A DNA stretch of 64,000 bases, taken from assembly GCA_037176885.1 (NCBI GenBank), contig JAWWNJ010000182.1:310001-374000 (forward strand), written 5' to 3'. The stretch comes from Favolaschia claudopus (Eukaryota; Basidiomycota; Agaricomycetes; Agaricales; Mycenaceae). Every line of letters starts with the position of its first letter. Positions within the stretch are counted from its first letter, which is position 1. Position numbers and translations under genes: made by a program. The notes below the pieces were generated by a model. The model did not search any database, was not told where the DNA came from, and worked only from the letters and a program-made list of their open reading frames with translations. Below are positions 11,811 to 22,928 of this stretch, one piece after another.

Positions 11811-13609
11811 ATGACCACTGAGTCGTCCAAGTTGTATAGAAAGCGGCTCAACGGATGGCTAAGTTACGCCTTCGCTAGGTGACGCAACGTCTGCAGTCTT
11901 TCGCCCAGGCGTTGACGAACGAACGGTACAGCGAGGTCTTTGTGATTGTCTCCTTGACCCTGTTCTTGCCCATATGCTTGGAGCAATTTGCACGCGACAA
12001 CGGCTATTTACTTCCTGACAAGACGAACCCGTGTTCAGCTGCAATACCTGCTGAGCCGACAGGACGATGCGTCGTCAAAATTGGCTGGCTTTGGATAGAC
12101 ACCGCAAGCTTCAGGTGAATTGTTTCGTTATAGAGTCAATCAACGTCTAATTAACAACTATAGCTTGTATGTCTACTCAATATCTGTGGCCCTCCAGGCT
12201 CTCACTGTCATCTCAATGGGAGGAATTGCTGACCACCGTACGTCTTTTCACAGTATGCAATGCCTATCTAACATTTTGGTGAAGCCCCTCATCGAAAGTT
12301 GCTCCTCCTGACATTCGCATTCCTCGGCGCACTCGCAGCAACTGCCTTCCTAATCCTCCCGTCTTCTTCCCCAGTCTGGCTACTCTGTGCCCTCTTCGCG
12401 AGTATCGCAAATGTCGGCTTCGGCGCCTCTATCGTCGCCATGAACTCCTACCTCCCATCTCTAGCCAAAGACGCGCCAGAGGTCGTCCAAATCATGACCG
12501 AAATCCAGGAGTCCGAAGACTCAGGTCTGGAGGAACAAACCGCTGACTCACCAGACGCCCCGCTCATCGCGCCCTCTGCGGAGCGCACGGCCCTTCGTGC
12601 ACGGTACGACGCCGAACTGGCCCGCGCCATGTCGCGCATCTCCTCCTTCGGCATCGCCATGGGCTACGCCGCCGGCATCTGCCTCCTCATCGTCGCCCTG
12701 ATCCCCGTAACCAAGATGCACGGCTCCACCTTCTCTCTTCGACTCGCCATCGGTCTCAGCGGCATCTGGTGGGCCGTCTTCACTCTCCCCGCTGCGATCT
12801 GGCTTCCCGGAGCCAGCGCCGCCGCGTCAGAGGCGGCTGTAGAAAGCGCTGACGGCAAATGGAGCGTCGGCCGTGAAATCGTCGGTGCCTGGAAGCGTCT
12901 TGGGGGGATGTTACATCCGCGCGAGATCAAACGTCTGCGGAATACCTTCAAGTATCTCGCGGCCTGGTTTCTGCTTTCCGACGGGTTCACAACAATCACC
13001 TCCACCGCCGTCCTCTTCGGCAAGACAGTCCTGCACATGGAACCCACCTCGCTCATCCTCATCGGCGTCCTCACGCCGTTCTCTGGTATCCTGGGCTCAC
13101 TCTTATGGCCGAGACTGCAACGCCAATTCGGGTGGTCTAACCTCCGCATCATCATCCTCCTCGTCATACTCGCCTCAGTAATCCCAGCCTATGGGTGTCT
13201 TGGCTTCTTAATACGAGGGAGGTATCACTTTGGTGGTCTCACGACGCCGGGGGAGATGTTTGGACTGGCACTGTATTTCGGATCGATCTATGGTGCCTTC
13301 CAGAGTTATGCACGTGCGTTCTACGCAGAGCTGCTCCCGCCCGGGGAAGAGGCGAGGTGGTATGGACTGTACTCCATCACAGACAAGGTTCGTCTAGTCT
13401 CCCTGGTTTTTCATTCGCCTGACTGACTTGTGGTATAGTCGAGCTCCTTCATCGGCCCCCTCGTCGTCGGCCTCATCTCCGACGCAACAGGCAACATCCG
13501 CTACGCGTTCTTCTTCCTCGTCTTCATGATCTGGTTAAGTGTGCCACTCCTTGCCAGCGTTGACATTGAGGAGGGCAGGAAGGACGCGAGGGAGTACATA
13601 TATCAATAG
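11811..13609 (+). CDS. ATG22: Atg22-like vacuolar transporter (MFS fold)
   Basis: Atg22 proteins are multi-spanning vacuolar membrane proteins that export amino acids released by autophagic breakdown. The start ATG at 11811 leads to NGWLSYAFAS across the first intron (GTGACG...TACAG), then the family signature EVFVIVSLTLFLPICLEQFA and RCVVKIGWLWIDTASF, where fungal Atg22 proteins are most conserved. SLYVYSISVALQALTVISMG and GFGASIVAMNSYLPSLA follow. A long soluble loop (about VQIMTEIQESEDSG to RAMSRISSFGIAMG) separates the two halves, as in the family. The C-terminal half has further membrane helices and ends after a last intron at about 13388-13438 with SSSFIGPLVVGLISDATG. At least four introns are needed. 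All joins I checked keep frame. Confidence 0.9.
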
Positions 13610-13754
13610 ATGAGCTGAGCCTGTGACCTTTCTTTCATACATTTGTTGGGGGCTGCCAGATACATGCGGTGACTGACTACTTTTCTTTGTACAGTATAAT
13701 TGCCGACTCGGTGCTTTATAGTATGTATACAATGTCCAATAGCTAACCACCAAT

Positions 13755-14272
13755 CTACACTCGGTTCGTTAATGACTTGAGGGAAGAAAGAAACCCTAAA
13801 ACGAGAACGCGAACCTGCATCAAGTTAACCTCGATGATGGACGGGCTCGTCCTGTCCAACTCGTCGACCTCGAGTGGAATCTGCACAGAGAAAATCAAAA
13901 CACGAACGCAGGGGCTTTATATATATTGTGCGCGGCGCACATACTGAGTTTGCGGTATCTGTTTCTCGGATCCTAGTACCGTTGTAGCTGAACCGTAAAA
14001 AACCTCGAATTTCCGCCCTCAACTCGTGTATTTCGGACAATTTTCTGCCACATGCTCACTCATCTCGCGTTGAATTTTTTTCGCAAACATATGCATTGGT
14101 TGGGAGAAGGGCCTGTTCGCCTTCATGTCAAACATCTGTTCTGTATTAGCCGGTAAGTATGTAGCTTATTCAGATCAAGTGGTTGCAGTGGTGGCCTACT
14201 GATTTCCCCAAATTCCATCTGAATTCGAACTTTTCCCTCTCGAGGAGGCGGGCGGGATCGTGCGTCGGCCAT
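13755..14272 (-). CDS. SUMO-like (Rad60-SLD-type) protein lacking diglycine
   Basis: Four exons join exactly: 14200-14272, 14060-14140, 13945-14003 and 13755-13880, total 113 codons with the stop (112 aa). The product follows the SUMO fold order: strand KVRIQMEFGEI, then KQMFDMKANRPFSQPMHMFA for the helix region, then FLRFSYNGTRIRETDTANS matching the SUMO RFLFDGQRI segment, then SIPLEVDELDRTSPSIIEVN for the last strand. It lies about 340 bp downstream of the canonical SUMO gene on the same strand, so it probably arose by tandem duplication and diverged strongly. The C-terminus (EVNLMQVRVLVLGF onward) has no Gly-Gly, so it could not be conjugated like SUMO. It may bind SUMO enzymes non-covalently, or be decaying. 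If the last exon has another intron the tail would differ. Confidence 0.65.
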
Positions 14273-14609
14273 TGTAATTGGGAGCGGTATGGACTTGGAG
14301 ATGGGCAAATGTAGAAGAGCGAGGCGGAAAGAACGTGAAGGATTGTTCAATGTCCAATCTTTATATTAGTCTTGATATGAACTTAATTTTCAGGACGCGA
14401 TCTACATCCATTCCAATGAAATTTAGAAGCGGTTGCGGGAGTTGTACTATGAATAGGATTCGAGAAACGGAGTAAAACAAACAAATACAACAGTTATCAT
14501 AAATAGTCGAGTGCTCTAGCACACCTGCAGGATTGCTGGTGAAAAGGGGTCATGAAAGGCGAGAAGCTGCTACGCACTGCGTCGAGCACTAACTGAGGCG
14601 CGAGAGGGA

Positions 14610-15197
14610 CTACAAATCTGTCGACAGCGCGCCGCCGCCGACTTGCTCCAGGCTGTTTGAGGTGATCAGAGAACCATCATAGAAGGGGAGGCTAGAAGAA
14701 ACGCACAAGCAATCGATTTGATCTTGGTCTTCTATACCCAGCCTGAATTGAATAAAAATAATTCAGAATCGTTGCTGCGGCGGGGAATAGACATCAGAAG
14801 GAAGCAAGTCTCACTCTGCAGGGGTATTATCTTTGGCAATCCGTTGACCTTCAAAGACGAATTTGAATGTTCCTGAAAGAGTAAAAACGCGTCAAGGAAC
14901 GCGTTACAGCCAGAGTAAAACGCGTCGCTTGCCCGCATCTTTCCCGAATCTTTGCTGCACGGTGTCAAAGATCAGGGGTAGAGAAATAAGCGTGTTAAAC
15001 GCACCTCTGCCGCCTGAAATATTTTGGAAAACTTCGTATTAGGCTTCACCTGTGAAGAGAAGGCGGGGGGAATGAGTGATCGACGAGTTTGGATGAATAG
15101 TGGGCGGCGCGACCTTGACGGTGATGGAATTTCCCTCGTAGGAGATGTTAAGGTTGAGCTTCGGCTTCACGTCTTCTTGCTCCGGTTCTTGGGACAT
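14610..15197 (-). CDS. SMT3: SUMO (Smt3-type small ubiquitin-like modifier)
   Basis: Six exons join exactly in frame: 15114-15197, 15005-15049, 14933-14954, 14815-14872, 14707-14742 and 14610-14652, giving 96 codons with the stop (95 aa). The sequence is a full SUMO: acidic N-tail, KPKLNLNISYEGNSITVK, VKPNTKFSKIFQAAE, QRFGKDAGTFKFVFEGQRI, AKDNTPAELGIEDQDQIDCF, then LEQVGGGALSTDL. The Gly-Gly after QV is the conjugation site; GALSTDL would be removed by a SUMO protease (Ulp1 type) before attachment to target lysines. The intron at 14873-14932 uses a GC donor (GCAAGC). Exons are as short as 22 nt, so automated prediction may miss this gene. SUMO is usually single-copy and essential or near-essential in fungi. 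A diverged neighbour lies at 13755-14272. Confidence 0.92.
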
Positions 15198-15509
15198 AAC
15201 TGGTGGGTGGAAAGGGCGGGAATGGAAGGAGCTGAGGAGCGGCGAGGTGGTGGAAACAAAGAGCGGGGTCACGGTGGTCACGCTCACGCGACTTCGACAC
15301 GGTCGGGGTGTCACAGTTTTAGGCTGTTTTCCCGTTGGGAAGAAAAAAGCCGTTTTATGCCAGTGAGAACCAGAAATCCTGAATATTATTAGAACTCCGT
15401 GAATGGGTTTTTAAGGCGCAACTGCGCAATATTCCGCTAAAATTACACACGCAAACGCGCAAACCTAAGTAAATCCTAATCCAAGTTGTTTGAACGTAGA
15501 GACCCATCC
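15198..15509. other. Intergenic, SUMO promoter side
   Basis: 312 bases between the SUMO start and the end of the second DUF4246 gene. No gene or repeat was seen. It must carry the SUMO promoter. Confidence 0.4.
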
Positions 15510-17640
15510 CTAATGCTCGCACATATTGAATGTCTGAACATACTCCTCATTATGTTCTCTCGCCGTCGCCGTCCGTTCCTTCATCAGCTCCAACCGATAC
15601 GCCTGCGCCTCTTTCAGCGTCATAACCGTCGGTGGGAAATTCTCCTTGATCAAGTCCCGCAGCTCTTGCGGAAGGACACCAAGCAACGACTTGGAGTCCA
15701 TGCACGCTTCTTGGAACGCGTCTGCGGTCCAGCCATCTTGTTGCGGTGGTACGTGCGTCGCAGAGACGATAGGGTCCTTGGCGGGGTCGACTAGGAAGAT
15801 GGCCAGGATCTTGCGGTGCCCGGGTTTTTCCGTGTCTTCGAGCTCGAATGGCGAAACGCAATGTTGGAAGAGGTTGGGCCAGGAAAGTGCACGGCCTTCT
15901 TTGGTGACCTGGCGCGGGGGTCAGCTTACTCTTGACGCACGGAAGGAGATACATACAACAGAGCCAAGGTATTGCACAAGTTCACAATCCCTTGGAAAAA
16001 AACGAAGGTGGGAGTGTGTGCGAGAATGCATGGGGATACTCACCTATCCATGTCGAACAACTTGTTCATACATTCACCTGGACCATGCATGTCAATGACG
16101 AGGAAGGCGCAACGAGCAGGGGCTCACTATCATCCTGTCCATGATAATCGGGCTCCCCGACTGCGACACGGAAGGACAATTCAGACTTGGAAATGTTCTC
16201 TTCATCGTAGTACTGAAGAAGATCGTCAGTAAACACACATGCCGCATGCACTCGGTACGCACATAAATTCCAGACGCAACGATCTGCTCGTTGGCCATGC
16301 CTATCCAGCGTCAAAATGATGACACACATGCAAAGTCTGGAAAGCTCACCCTCAACATGCCAGCTGCCGCCTGGGTAGTTGGGCCGACTCGGGGTGAGAT
16401 GAATGTTGGCCAGCTTGATGATACATTGAATAGTCTTTCCGCGCAATGAGACAGGCTCAAAATTGGCATCCAATTGGCCTGTATAATCTTGTGCTTCTGG
16501 ATAGGTCTTGGGACAGCTCGCATAGAATTTTTCGTAGAACTCGTCCTCATCCTCGTCGCTTGGGGGGTCGTCATCTGGGTAAGGCTTTCCATCATCACCC
16601 CAGATACAATCTACGGGCTGCAACCGCTTAGTGTCGGAGAAAGGGTCACGTCCTTGCTCTCGATTGGAGTCCCCCAATACACGCTCGAAAAGCGGGATAA
16701 ATCCGCCAAGGACCTCTTCAATCACCGCATACGCCGACCGGTGTAAGTATGGGTCAAGGTTGTTGATATAGGGCGAGACGAGCTTGACTGAGCCCTCGTC
16801 GTTCACCACGAAGTCGGAGGGAAGCCAACAGAACTTGTCGGACGTAAATGTCGGCGAATCTGGCAAGGGTGATGGCACTGGGATGAAATTTTCTGGGACA
16901 CGGCGCTTTCCCGGAAGGTAAGCGTGAGTTCGGTCATAAACGATGCAGTACAAGGACGGATGGACGAGATCGAGCACTTGGTTGTTGGATCCAGGATGCC
17001 AGTCTTTCTTGTCCTCGGGGACATCTTCGAGCACCTTGACAGCGGTCTTGAGACGTTCGCGAAGGTCTGTGGTGAAGACCTTGTCGGAGTACCAGATCCC
17101 ATCGAAGCAGGCGCGCTAAAAGTGGTTAAATTGTTAAAAAAAAAAACTGATTGTGGATGCACGAAGTAAAATTGCAATACCTCAATCCCCCTCTCAGAGT
17201 CGGTAATGTTTGCATACCCATCGAGCTCCGCGAGAACATAGTCAACCTGCATTTAAGTCAATTCACATCTGTAATTCTTGTTACTCGGACACTCACCATC
17301 TTCTCCGTAAGAGTCCGATTCATTGCCTCTTTGCGCCATTTACTGCGAATTTCCGGGTCAGCGGCTTTGCGTTGCCAGTTTGATTTGCTGCGGAGAGTCC
17401 AAGACAGTTGGCACATAGTCAGCTCATACGTCTAACAGAAAAGAATAAGTTCTGGGGTCGGTGAAGAGATGGATTGCGCACAGTCCGAGGTCGCGGTCCC
17501 CATTCGCCAGAACCGTATCTACCACCGGCATATGTCCTGAATGGATCGGGAAGAACCCAAGTTGGCTTGTTCTCAGTCGCCAGAGCCTGCGTCCATTGCG
17601 TTCTGAGCTCAGCCGTGTGCATCGTGAGCGTTCCTCTCAA
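15510..17640 (-). CDS. DUF4246 family protein, copy 2
   Basis: This paralogue of the gene at 3643-5850 has the same exon plan and very similar sequence through the core: HPSLYCIVYDRTHAYLPG, IQCIIKLANIHLTP, GGSWHVEG split by the same intron, YYDEENISKSELSFRVAVGE, FQHCVSPFELEDTEKPGHRK and ILAIFLVDP, ending in QTFNMCEH. The N-terminal exon is shorter and lacks the acidic run of copy 1. The start may be the ATG at 17640 or the one six codons further in (MHTAELR). The same stop context and C-terminus in both copies suggest duplication of the whole gene, with about 10 kb of other genes now between them. Function is unknown; see copy 1 for the possible oxygenase-like motif. No disruption was seen. 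Confidence 0.8.
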
Positions 17641-18482
17641 GGAGCTGGAGAATCTTGGAAAGGAGTTGACAGATCAAGACATGACAAGAATCTTTAAGTT
17701 GGCAATCTGGACCGCTGAGAGCCTCCTGAGGGTCTTGTGTGCCTCGTAGGTTGGGAAAGGCTTGGGTGGCTTGAGGGGGCATGGAAGAGTTCAAATCAAA
17801 TCAAATCAAAAAGTAAAATTGAACCTTGTCATCAACCACCATCACCCTCCCTCCCTGTGTGCTCTATGCTCGAGTTTTATGCATGAAAATTACTTGTCGA
17901 CCAGCGTTCATCTATTATCCTAGAGCCATTCGAATTTCATTTGGCTTGGTTCAAGGATCAACACCAGAACAGAGTCCGCAATGAACTGAAGCCTCTCCCG
18001 CCTTTTGGTTACAAACCACTGTCAGGATCGTACTCGTCAAGTTCATATTGAAAAAAAAGCTCTTGTTCGAGGAAACTTTGCAAATGTCACGGCCTTGGGG
18101 GGTCAGAATTTCGCGATCCAACCAACAACTGTCTCAGGACAGACTCGGAGTTGCTCTACTAGGCCAGGGCTTCACACGACTTGATGACTGGCTTTGTACG
18201 ACTGGACACTGAAGACATATTTCCTCCAGTTGACAGTCATATAAAACAGCAAAGTAACTTCCCTTGGTGTCACTATGTTTTTCTGGTAGGTTCGCACTCC
18301 TCCGCACAGCTGTTGCGCCGACATGCGATGATACAAGCTGGAGACCACTATTCATGAAGCTGTAAGTTGCAACTTCGGGATGCTTGATCGCAAGATGCTG
18401 TGCTTACGATACACTGTATATATTTACGCCGTCATGCTTGCTTTTTCGCCTCATTTCTCCTTCGTCCCCTTCTACCGAGATC
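17641..18482. other. Intergenic 0.8 kb, nothing recognised
   Basis: No credible gene. A short (TCAAA)n tract of about four units lies around 17795-17816. The stretch separates two divergently transcribed genes and so holds both promoters. Confidence 0.45.
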
Positions 18483-19758
18483 ATGTTCGTTCCATTCTTC
18501 TCTCGACGCGCAAAAACCATCGCAAGAAGGGCCGGAACTGCTGGTACGAGCTCGGGCGGCGCTAGTTCAGGTGGTGCTCGGGGTGGAAGCTCAGGCTCGA
18601 GTTCTACTGGCGGGAAAACTGGCAGCACTGGCTCCAGCAGTAGCGGAAGCACAGGCAACGGAGCTGGTTCCAGCAGCAGTGGAAGTACGGGAAAGGGTTC
18701 TTCCGGTAGTGGAAGCACCGGCAAAGGCTCTACGGGTAGCAGTGGAACTTCAGGAGAGGGTTCTACGGGTAGTGGAAGTACCGGCAAAGGCTCTACGGGC
18801 AGTGGAACTACAGGAAAGGGCATTCCAGGCGGTTTTGGCTCTTCCACCAGCGGCAAGAGTACGCCAATCGCTTTGGGTGGAACAAGCAAATCTATTTCTC
18901 CCTACTCGAGTGGAGGAGGAAGACCTATCACTATCCCGATGGGCCAATTATTTGGTGGAAGGAGCGCAGGTGAGTCAATTCTCGCGTATCTGCTCAAACA
19001 TTGCTCAAAAGTCGCAGGCGGTGCGACGCGGAACGATATCTATGGAAGCAGGTAAGTTACTTCATTTCCTTTAGGTCGGATATTTGAACTGTTCGCCTTA
19101 GAACTTTCGGAAGCGGATACCCTGGATATTTCTCCCGTGGCGTAGGTGGTCGAGGTTTCCCGTTCTGGTTCTGGCCTGTAGCATGGGGCTCTGGCGCAGG
19201 TTACGGTGCAAATGTTGCCTACATGCACTCAAACGAGGTACACGCTTTTTATTGTGTTTCAGCTTGATTAACAGAATCTAAATGCAGTACGGGGACCCCA
19301 ACAATAGCTCTCGCCCGGGTGGGCCCATAGCTATGGCTTCTTTCCAGTCCAACTCGACTGGGACGACTTTCCTGTTGGTCGCGGACAATGACACCGTTAT
19401 GGATGTTATGCCTGATGTCAGCGCAAATTGTTCGCAATGGCTCACTCCCGCCAGCATTGACACCATCACATCCACACCATTCAACGCGAGTCGAGTAGCG
19501 CCGGAACAGGTCGTTCAATACTACCGCGCGAGTTCTGTAGCTTTGACGCTAGATGGGTACAATAACTCGGCCGTGTTCGCGCCGGAGAATTCGACCGACG
19601 ACACACCGCTGCCCACAGGCATCGATGACAATCTGCTTGGATGCCTAAACTATACCATTGCACAGGCGGTACCGCTCGTCGACGGGGCGATGCGACTTCC
19701 CGCGCCAGAGTTTCGTGCTGTGGGATTTGTTTTGCTCTTGCTGTTCCTGCTCCCTTGA
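18483..19758 (+). CDS. Ser/Gly-rich surface-type protein with hydrophobic C-tail
   Basis: The chosen start is ATG at 18483 (MFVPFFSRRAKTIARRAGTA). Residues about 20-115 are a low-complexity repeat built from TGKGSTGSGS-like units. Three introns follow (GTGAGT, GTAAGT and GTACAC donors), and the exons join to YGSRTFGSGYPGYFSRGVGG and GFPFWFWPVAWGSGAGYGAN. The rest is a conserved extracellular-looking domain with many N-glycosylation sequons (NNSS, NSTG, NCS, NASR, NNS, NST, NYT) and two or more Cys (SANCSQWL, LLGCLNYT). It ends with a hydrophobic tail (AVGFVLLLLFLLP) that would suit a GPI signal or tail anchor. The domain occurs in uncharacterised agaricomycete membrane proteins as I remember them. 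The N-terminus has no classical signal peptide, so topology is uncertain. Confidence 0.75.
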
Positions 19759-19962
19759 GTCCTGCTCTATATTTAATGTTGGCATGTTACAATTTTCACG
19801 AGATCCCGTACATTACACGTCTCTGTACTACATTGCACCAAAACCTCTGAACCCTTGCTTCATGCGTTACCTTCACAAAACTTTGCCAAGAACCCGTCCC
19901 AAAATGGAAGTTTCACGCTCTATCACAACTTTTACCGCGACTTCTACGCGACCTGACAAGTC

Positions 19963-21303
19963 ATGGACGCCCTGCAGCCAATTCTTGACGATGTTCAATC
20001 CTTCTGTGTGCTACTGGAGTCCTTCCTCGTGCAAAGGAAGCTAATCTACCGACAGTGAAAACCTCTCCATGGTGGCTCTCAGCCCTCGTCGCGCTCGGTT
20101 CTTTTGGTGCAAGCCGTTTCGCGTACCAAACGCTTTCAGTTCTCTTGCAAACATTCATTCTACCTGGAAACAATGTATGTGGAGCCCGTATCACCCCAGA
20201 TTCGCTAGCATAAATGGCGTTCATTTAGTTGAAGCGGTTCGGCGCGAAAAAAGGCGCTTGGGCAGTCGTGACGGGTGCTTCAGACGGAATCGGCAAGGAG
20301 TTCGCGATGCAGCTCGCCTCGCGTGGGTTCAATGTACTCCTTGTTGCGCGCAATACGCAGCTTCTCAATAGCGTCGCTTCGGACATTCGTGAGGCGCATT
20401 CGTTTTGTCTATACCCCGCAAGTTTTCCAACTCTCCTTGTTCAACAGTGGCGAAGTACCCCAGCTCGAGGACGGATGTTCACACCATTGATTTTGCGGCT
20501 GCCGATGATAGCGCGTATGAGGCTTTGTCGACTCAGGTTGACGAACTGGATGTGGGCATCTTGGGTATGTGCTAGATTATTTCAAAAGTCTGAAATTGAA
20601 CGCGCAATGTGTAGTCAACAACGTCGGTAAATCGCACGCTATGCCTGCCTATCTCATCGACACACCGTTGAATGAGATGGAGGACATTGTGAAGATTAAT
20701 GTTGGTGCGACTCTACGGGTGACATATGCGACGTTGCCCGGAATGATTCGACGGTGGGTTTGGATTGTCTGACCACTCAAGAAGACCCTTGTTCATTGAA
20801 AAAACAACAGGAAACGCGGGCTTGTGCTCAATATTGGTTCTTTTGCGGGCGCAGTGCCCTCTCCTATGCTCGCAACCTACTCAGGCACGAAGGCATTCCT
20901 GGCGACTTTCACGAGTGCGATTGCAGAGGAGGTTCGCAAACACAATATCGTCGTGGAGCATGTTAACACCTACTTTGTGGTCTGCATCATGCTTTCCGTG
21001 CTTATGTATCTCTCTTTGACACGCGCCCGCCTTCAGACTTCAAAGCTCTCCAAAATTCGCCGTGCATCGGCGATGATTCCGACGCCCAAGGCGTACGTGC
21101 GGTCGGTCCTCAGCAAAATTGGACTGGGTTGTGGCGCTGCCTATGGCGGGCGGCCGGGGACGAGCACGCCGTATTGGTCCCATGCAATGCTTGAGTATGT
21201 GATGAACGTGGTAGGACTACCTTCTGTCTTCATCTCGTATACGCACGCATTGCACAAAGACATTCGGCGACGAGCGTTGAAGAAAGCGGCGAAGGAGCAG
21301 TAA
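19963..21303 (+). CDS. IFA38: Very-long-chain 3-oxoacyl-CoA reductase (KCR)
   Basis: This enzyme performs the NADPH-dependent second step of very-long-chain fatty acid elongation in the ER. Exon 1 (19963-20005) and exon 2 (20056-20174) give an N-terminal membrane segment (WWLSALVALGSFGASRFAYQ). The SDR domain follows: cofactor motif TGASDGIG, VNNVGKS, catalytic Ser in LNIGSFAG and the YSGTK motif (Tyr-x3-Lys). LKRFGAKKGAWAVVTGASDG is the typical fungal KCR entry to the fold. Checked introns, including 20389-20447 and the one within HVNTYFV, keep frame. The C-terminus (RRRALKKAAKEQ) is basic with lysines, loosely like an ER retrieval tail. It lies 199 bp upstream of the sterol isomerase gene on the same strand. 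Confidence 0.92.
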
Positions 21304-21502
21304 GCAGTGGAGTTGCATACTTGCTCATAGTCGGCCGTGAAAATAGAATTCTTCCGCACTGTGAATGTCTACGTTACGCCTTGATCAAATTGACAGACCG
21401 TGTAGAACGCCGAAAGGTCGTATGGTACGACAATTTATTCTATTCAAATGTTTCTCTAAATGTCGTGCCACCTTTCTCACATTCTTTCGTCTCTCTCCCT
21501 GT

Positions 21503-22358
21503 ATGCCCACTCCCAAGTATTCCAGCTCTGATTCTCAGGCATTTCTGGCGAAATGGAGTCTGCGCTCACTTGTACTGCTACTCTTGATTGGAGTCTTTGC
21601 CCTGTTAGATCGCATCAAGGTGAGAGCCCTGTGATACTGCCTTTGCGAGATTTGTGCTCAATCCCAGCAGGACCGGTGGTATGTCTTCGACCCGGTTGAA
21701 TTGAACGCCCTTGCAAATGCTGCTATCGCGCATGCGTCCGCTCCGAATGACACTTCTGGGATGATCCAATATATTGTTGCTAACTTGACCAGCACATATC
21801 CGTCTTCGAAAGTGCATATCAATGCCAACTCCGGGTACGGGAATAAGAACTCGCTCCAATGAATCTTTTTCAATATTTTATCAGGGAGTGGCTGTTTAAC
21901 AACGCAGGCGGCGCAATGGGCGCCTTGTATATCATCCACGCCAGCCTCACGGAGTACTTGTTTATCTTCGGCACACCGTTGGGAACAGAGGGTCACAGCG
22001 GTCTACTCCCTGCCGACGACTACTTCAATATCCTCGTCGGAGAGCAGTGGGCATTCAGCCCTGGCCAACTTGATATGGAGCGTTATACGCCGGGCATGGT
22101 ACATTACCTTCCCCGTGGGACGCCGAAGCAGTATAAGATGCACACGGGCTGTTTTGCGCTCGAGTATGCTCGAGGTGAGGTCTTGTTTATGACTCAAGAT
22201 TCTTAAATGAACGAACGGACATAGGGTGGATTCCGTTGATGGTGCCGTTTGGTCTAGCAGATGGCTTGACTTCGACCCTGGATTTTTTCACACTTTATAA
22301 GACTGCGAAAATCACAGTCAGGGAAATGGGCAGAAATCTCCTCGTTGGTAAAATTTGA
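21503..22358 (+). CDS. ERG2: C-8 sterol isomerase (Erg2/sigma-1 receptor family)
   Basis: Erg2 moves the sterol double bond from C-8 to C-7 in the ergosterol pathway at the ER membrane. Four exons (21503-21619, about 21668-21834, 21885-22174 and 22225-22358) give about 235 aa, close to the family's usual length. An N-terminal membrane helix ([17 protein letters not shown]) is followed by [11 protein letters not shown], then the signature [20 protein letters not shown] and [15 protein letters not shown], then [20 protein letters not shown] and [20 protein letters not shown]. The acidic residues in GEW and in the TLDF segment match those important in the family. The second exon may start three bases later, which would drop one Gln. 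All joins are in frame and nothing is missing. Confidence 0.93.
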
Positions 22359-22636
22359 TGGTCTTCGAAGATCTGAGGTAAATATATAGAGTTAGTAGAA
22401 CAGATTGATTTAGCGAACCTGACCTATCGTTCGTCGATAAAATGAATGTACTACGCTATTATCCCGAGGAGCATTCGGCTCAGAGCTTGTTCTACATGTC
22501 ATTGTGGAACTAGCAGATGTCACAATTCGAGTCGGTGAGGGAGAAACACATGCTACGCTGATACCCTTCTGATATCTTCTATGATGTCTCCCGATGATTT
22601 TTTACGGGTCCCTTCGAATACCCATTGCGAATTGAA

Positions 22637-22928
22637 CACCTATAGCTCCCACATAAGCCCCAATATTAACGCGGGAGATACCACGGATCTCCAACGGTAA
22701 CTATAGTCCTTTCTGAAATATTCTCAGTAGCCGGTAAATAGCGTTAATTCAAGAGCTATTTCACCGCTAAAGTAATTACCGACTGCTGGCAATTATCAAG
22801 TGATCTTCGATGCCATCACCCACGCCGCATCACGTCGGTGACAGCTGTCCCGCCAGAGGCGGCATGTCACACCGAAGTCCCCGACACGCCCGCTATGCAC
22901 CCGCCGCCCGACTGAGGCCGAGGCCAAC
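22637..22928 (+). repeat. Left terminal inverted repeat of 2.26-kb element
   Basis: 292-bp arm, AT-rich outside and GC-rich toward its inner end. It is the exact inverted match of 24609-24900. Confidence 0.9.

Noticed and set aside
18404..19074. Long Pro/Val-rich and Ala/Val-rich frames on both strands over the Ser/Gly repeat
   Set aside because: They mirror the repeat in other frames. Only the plus-strand frame from 18483 continues through spliced exons into a conserved-looking domain.
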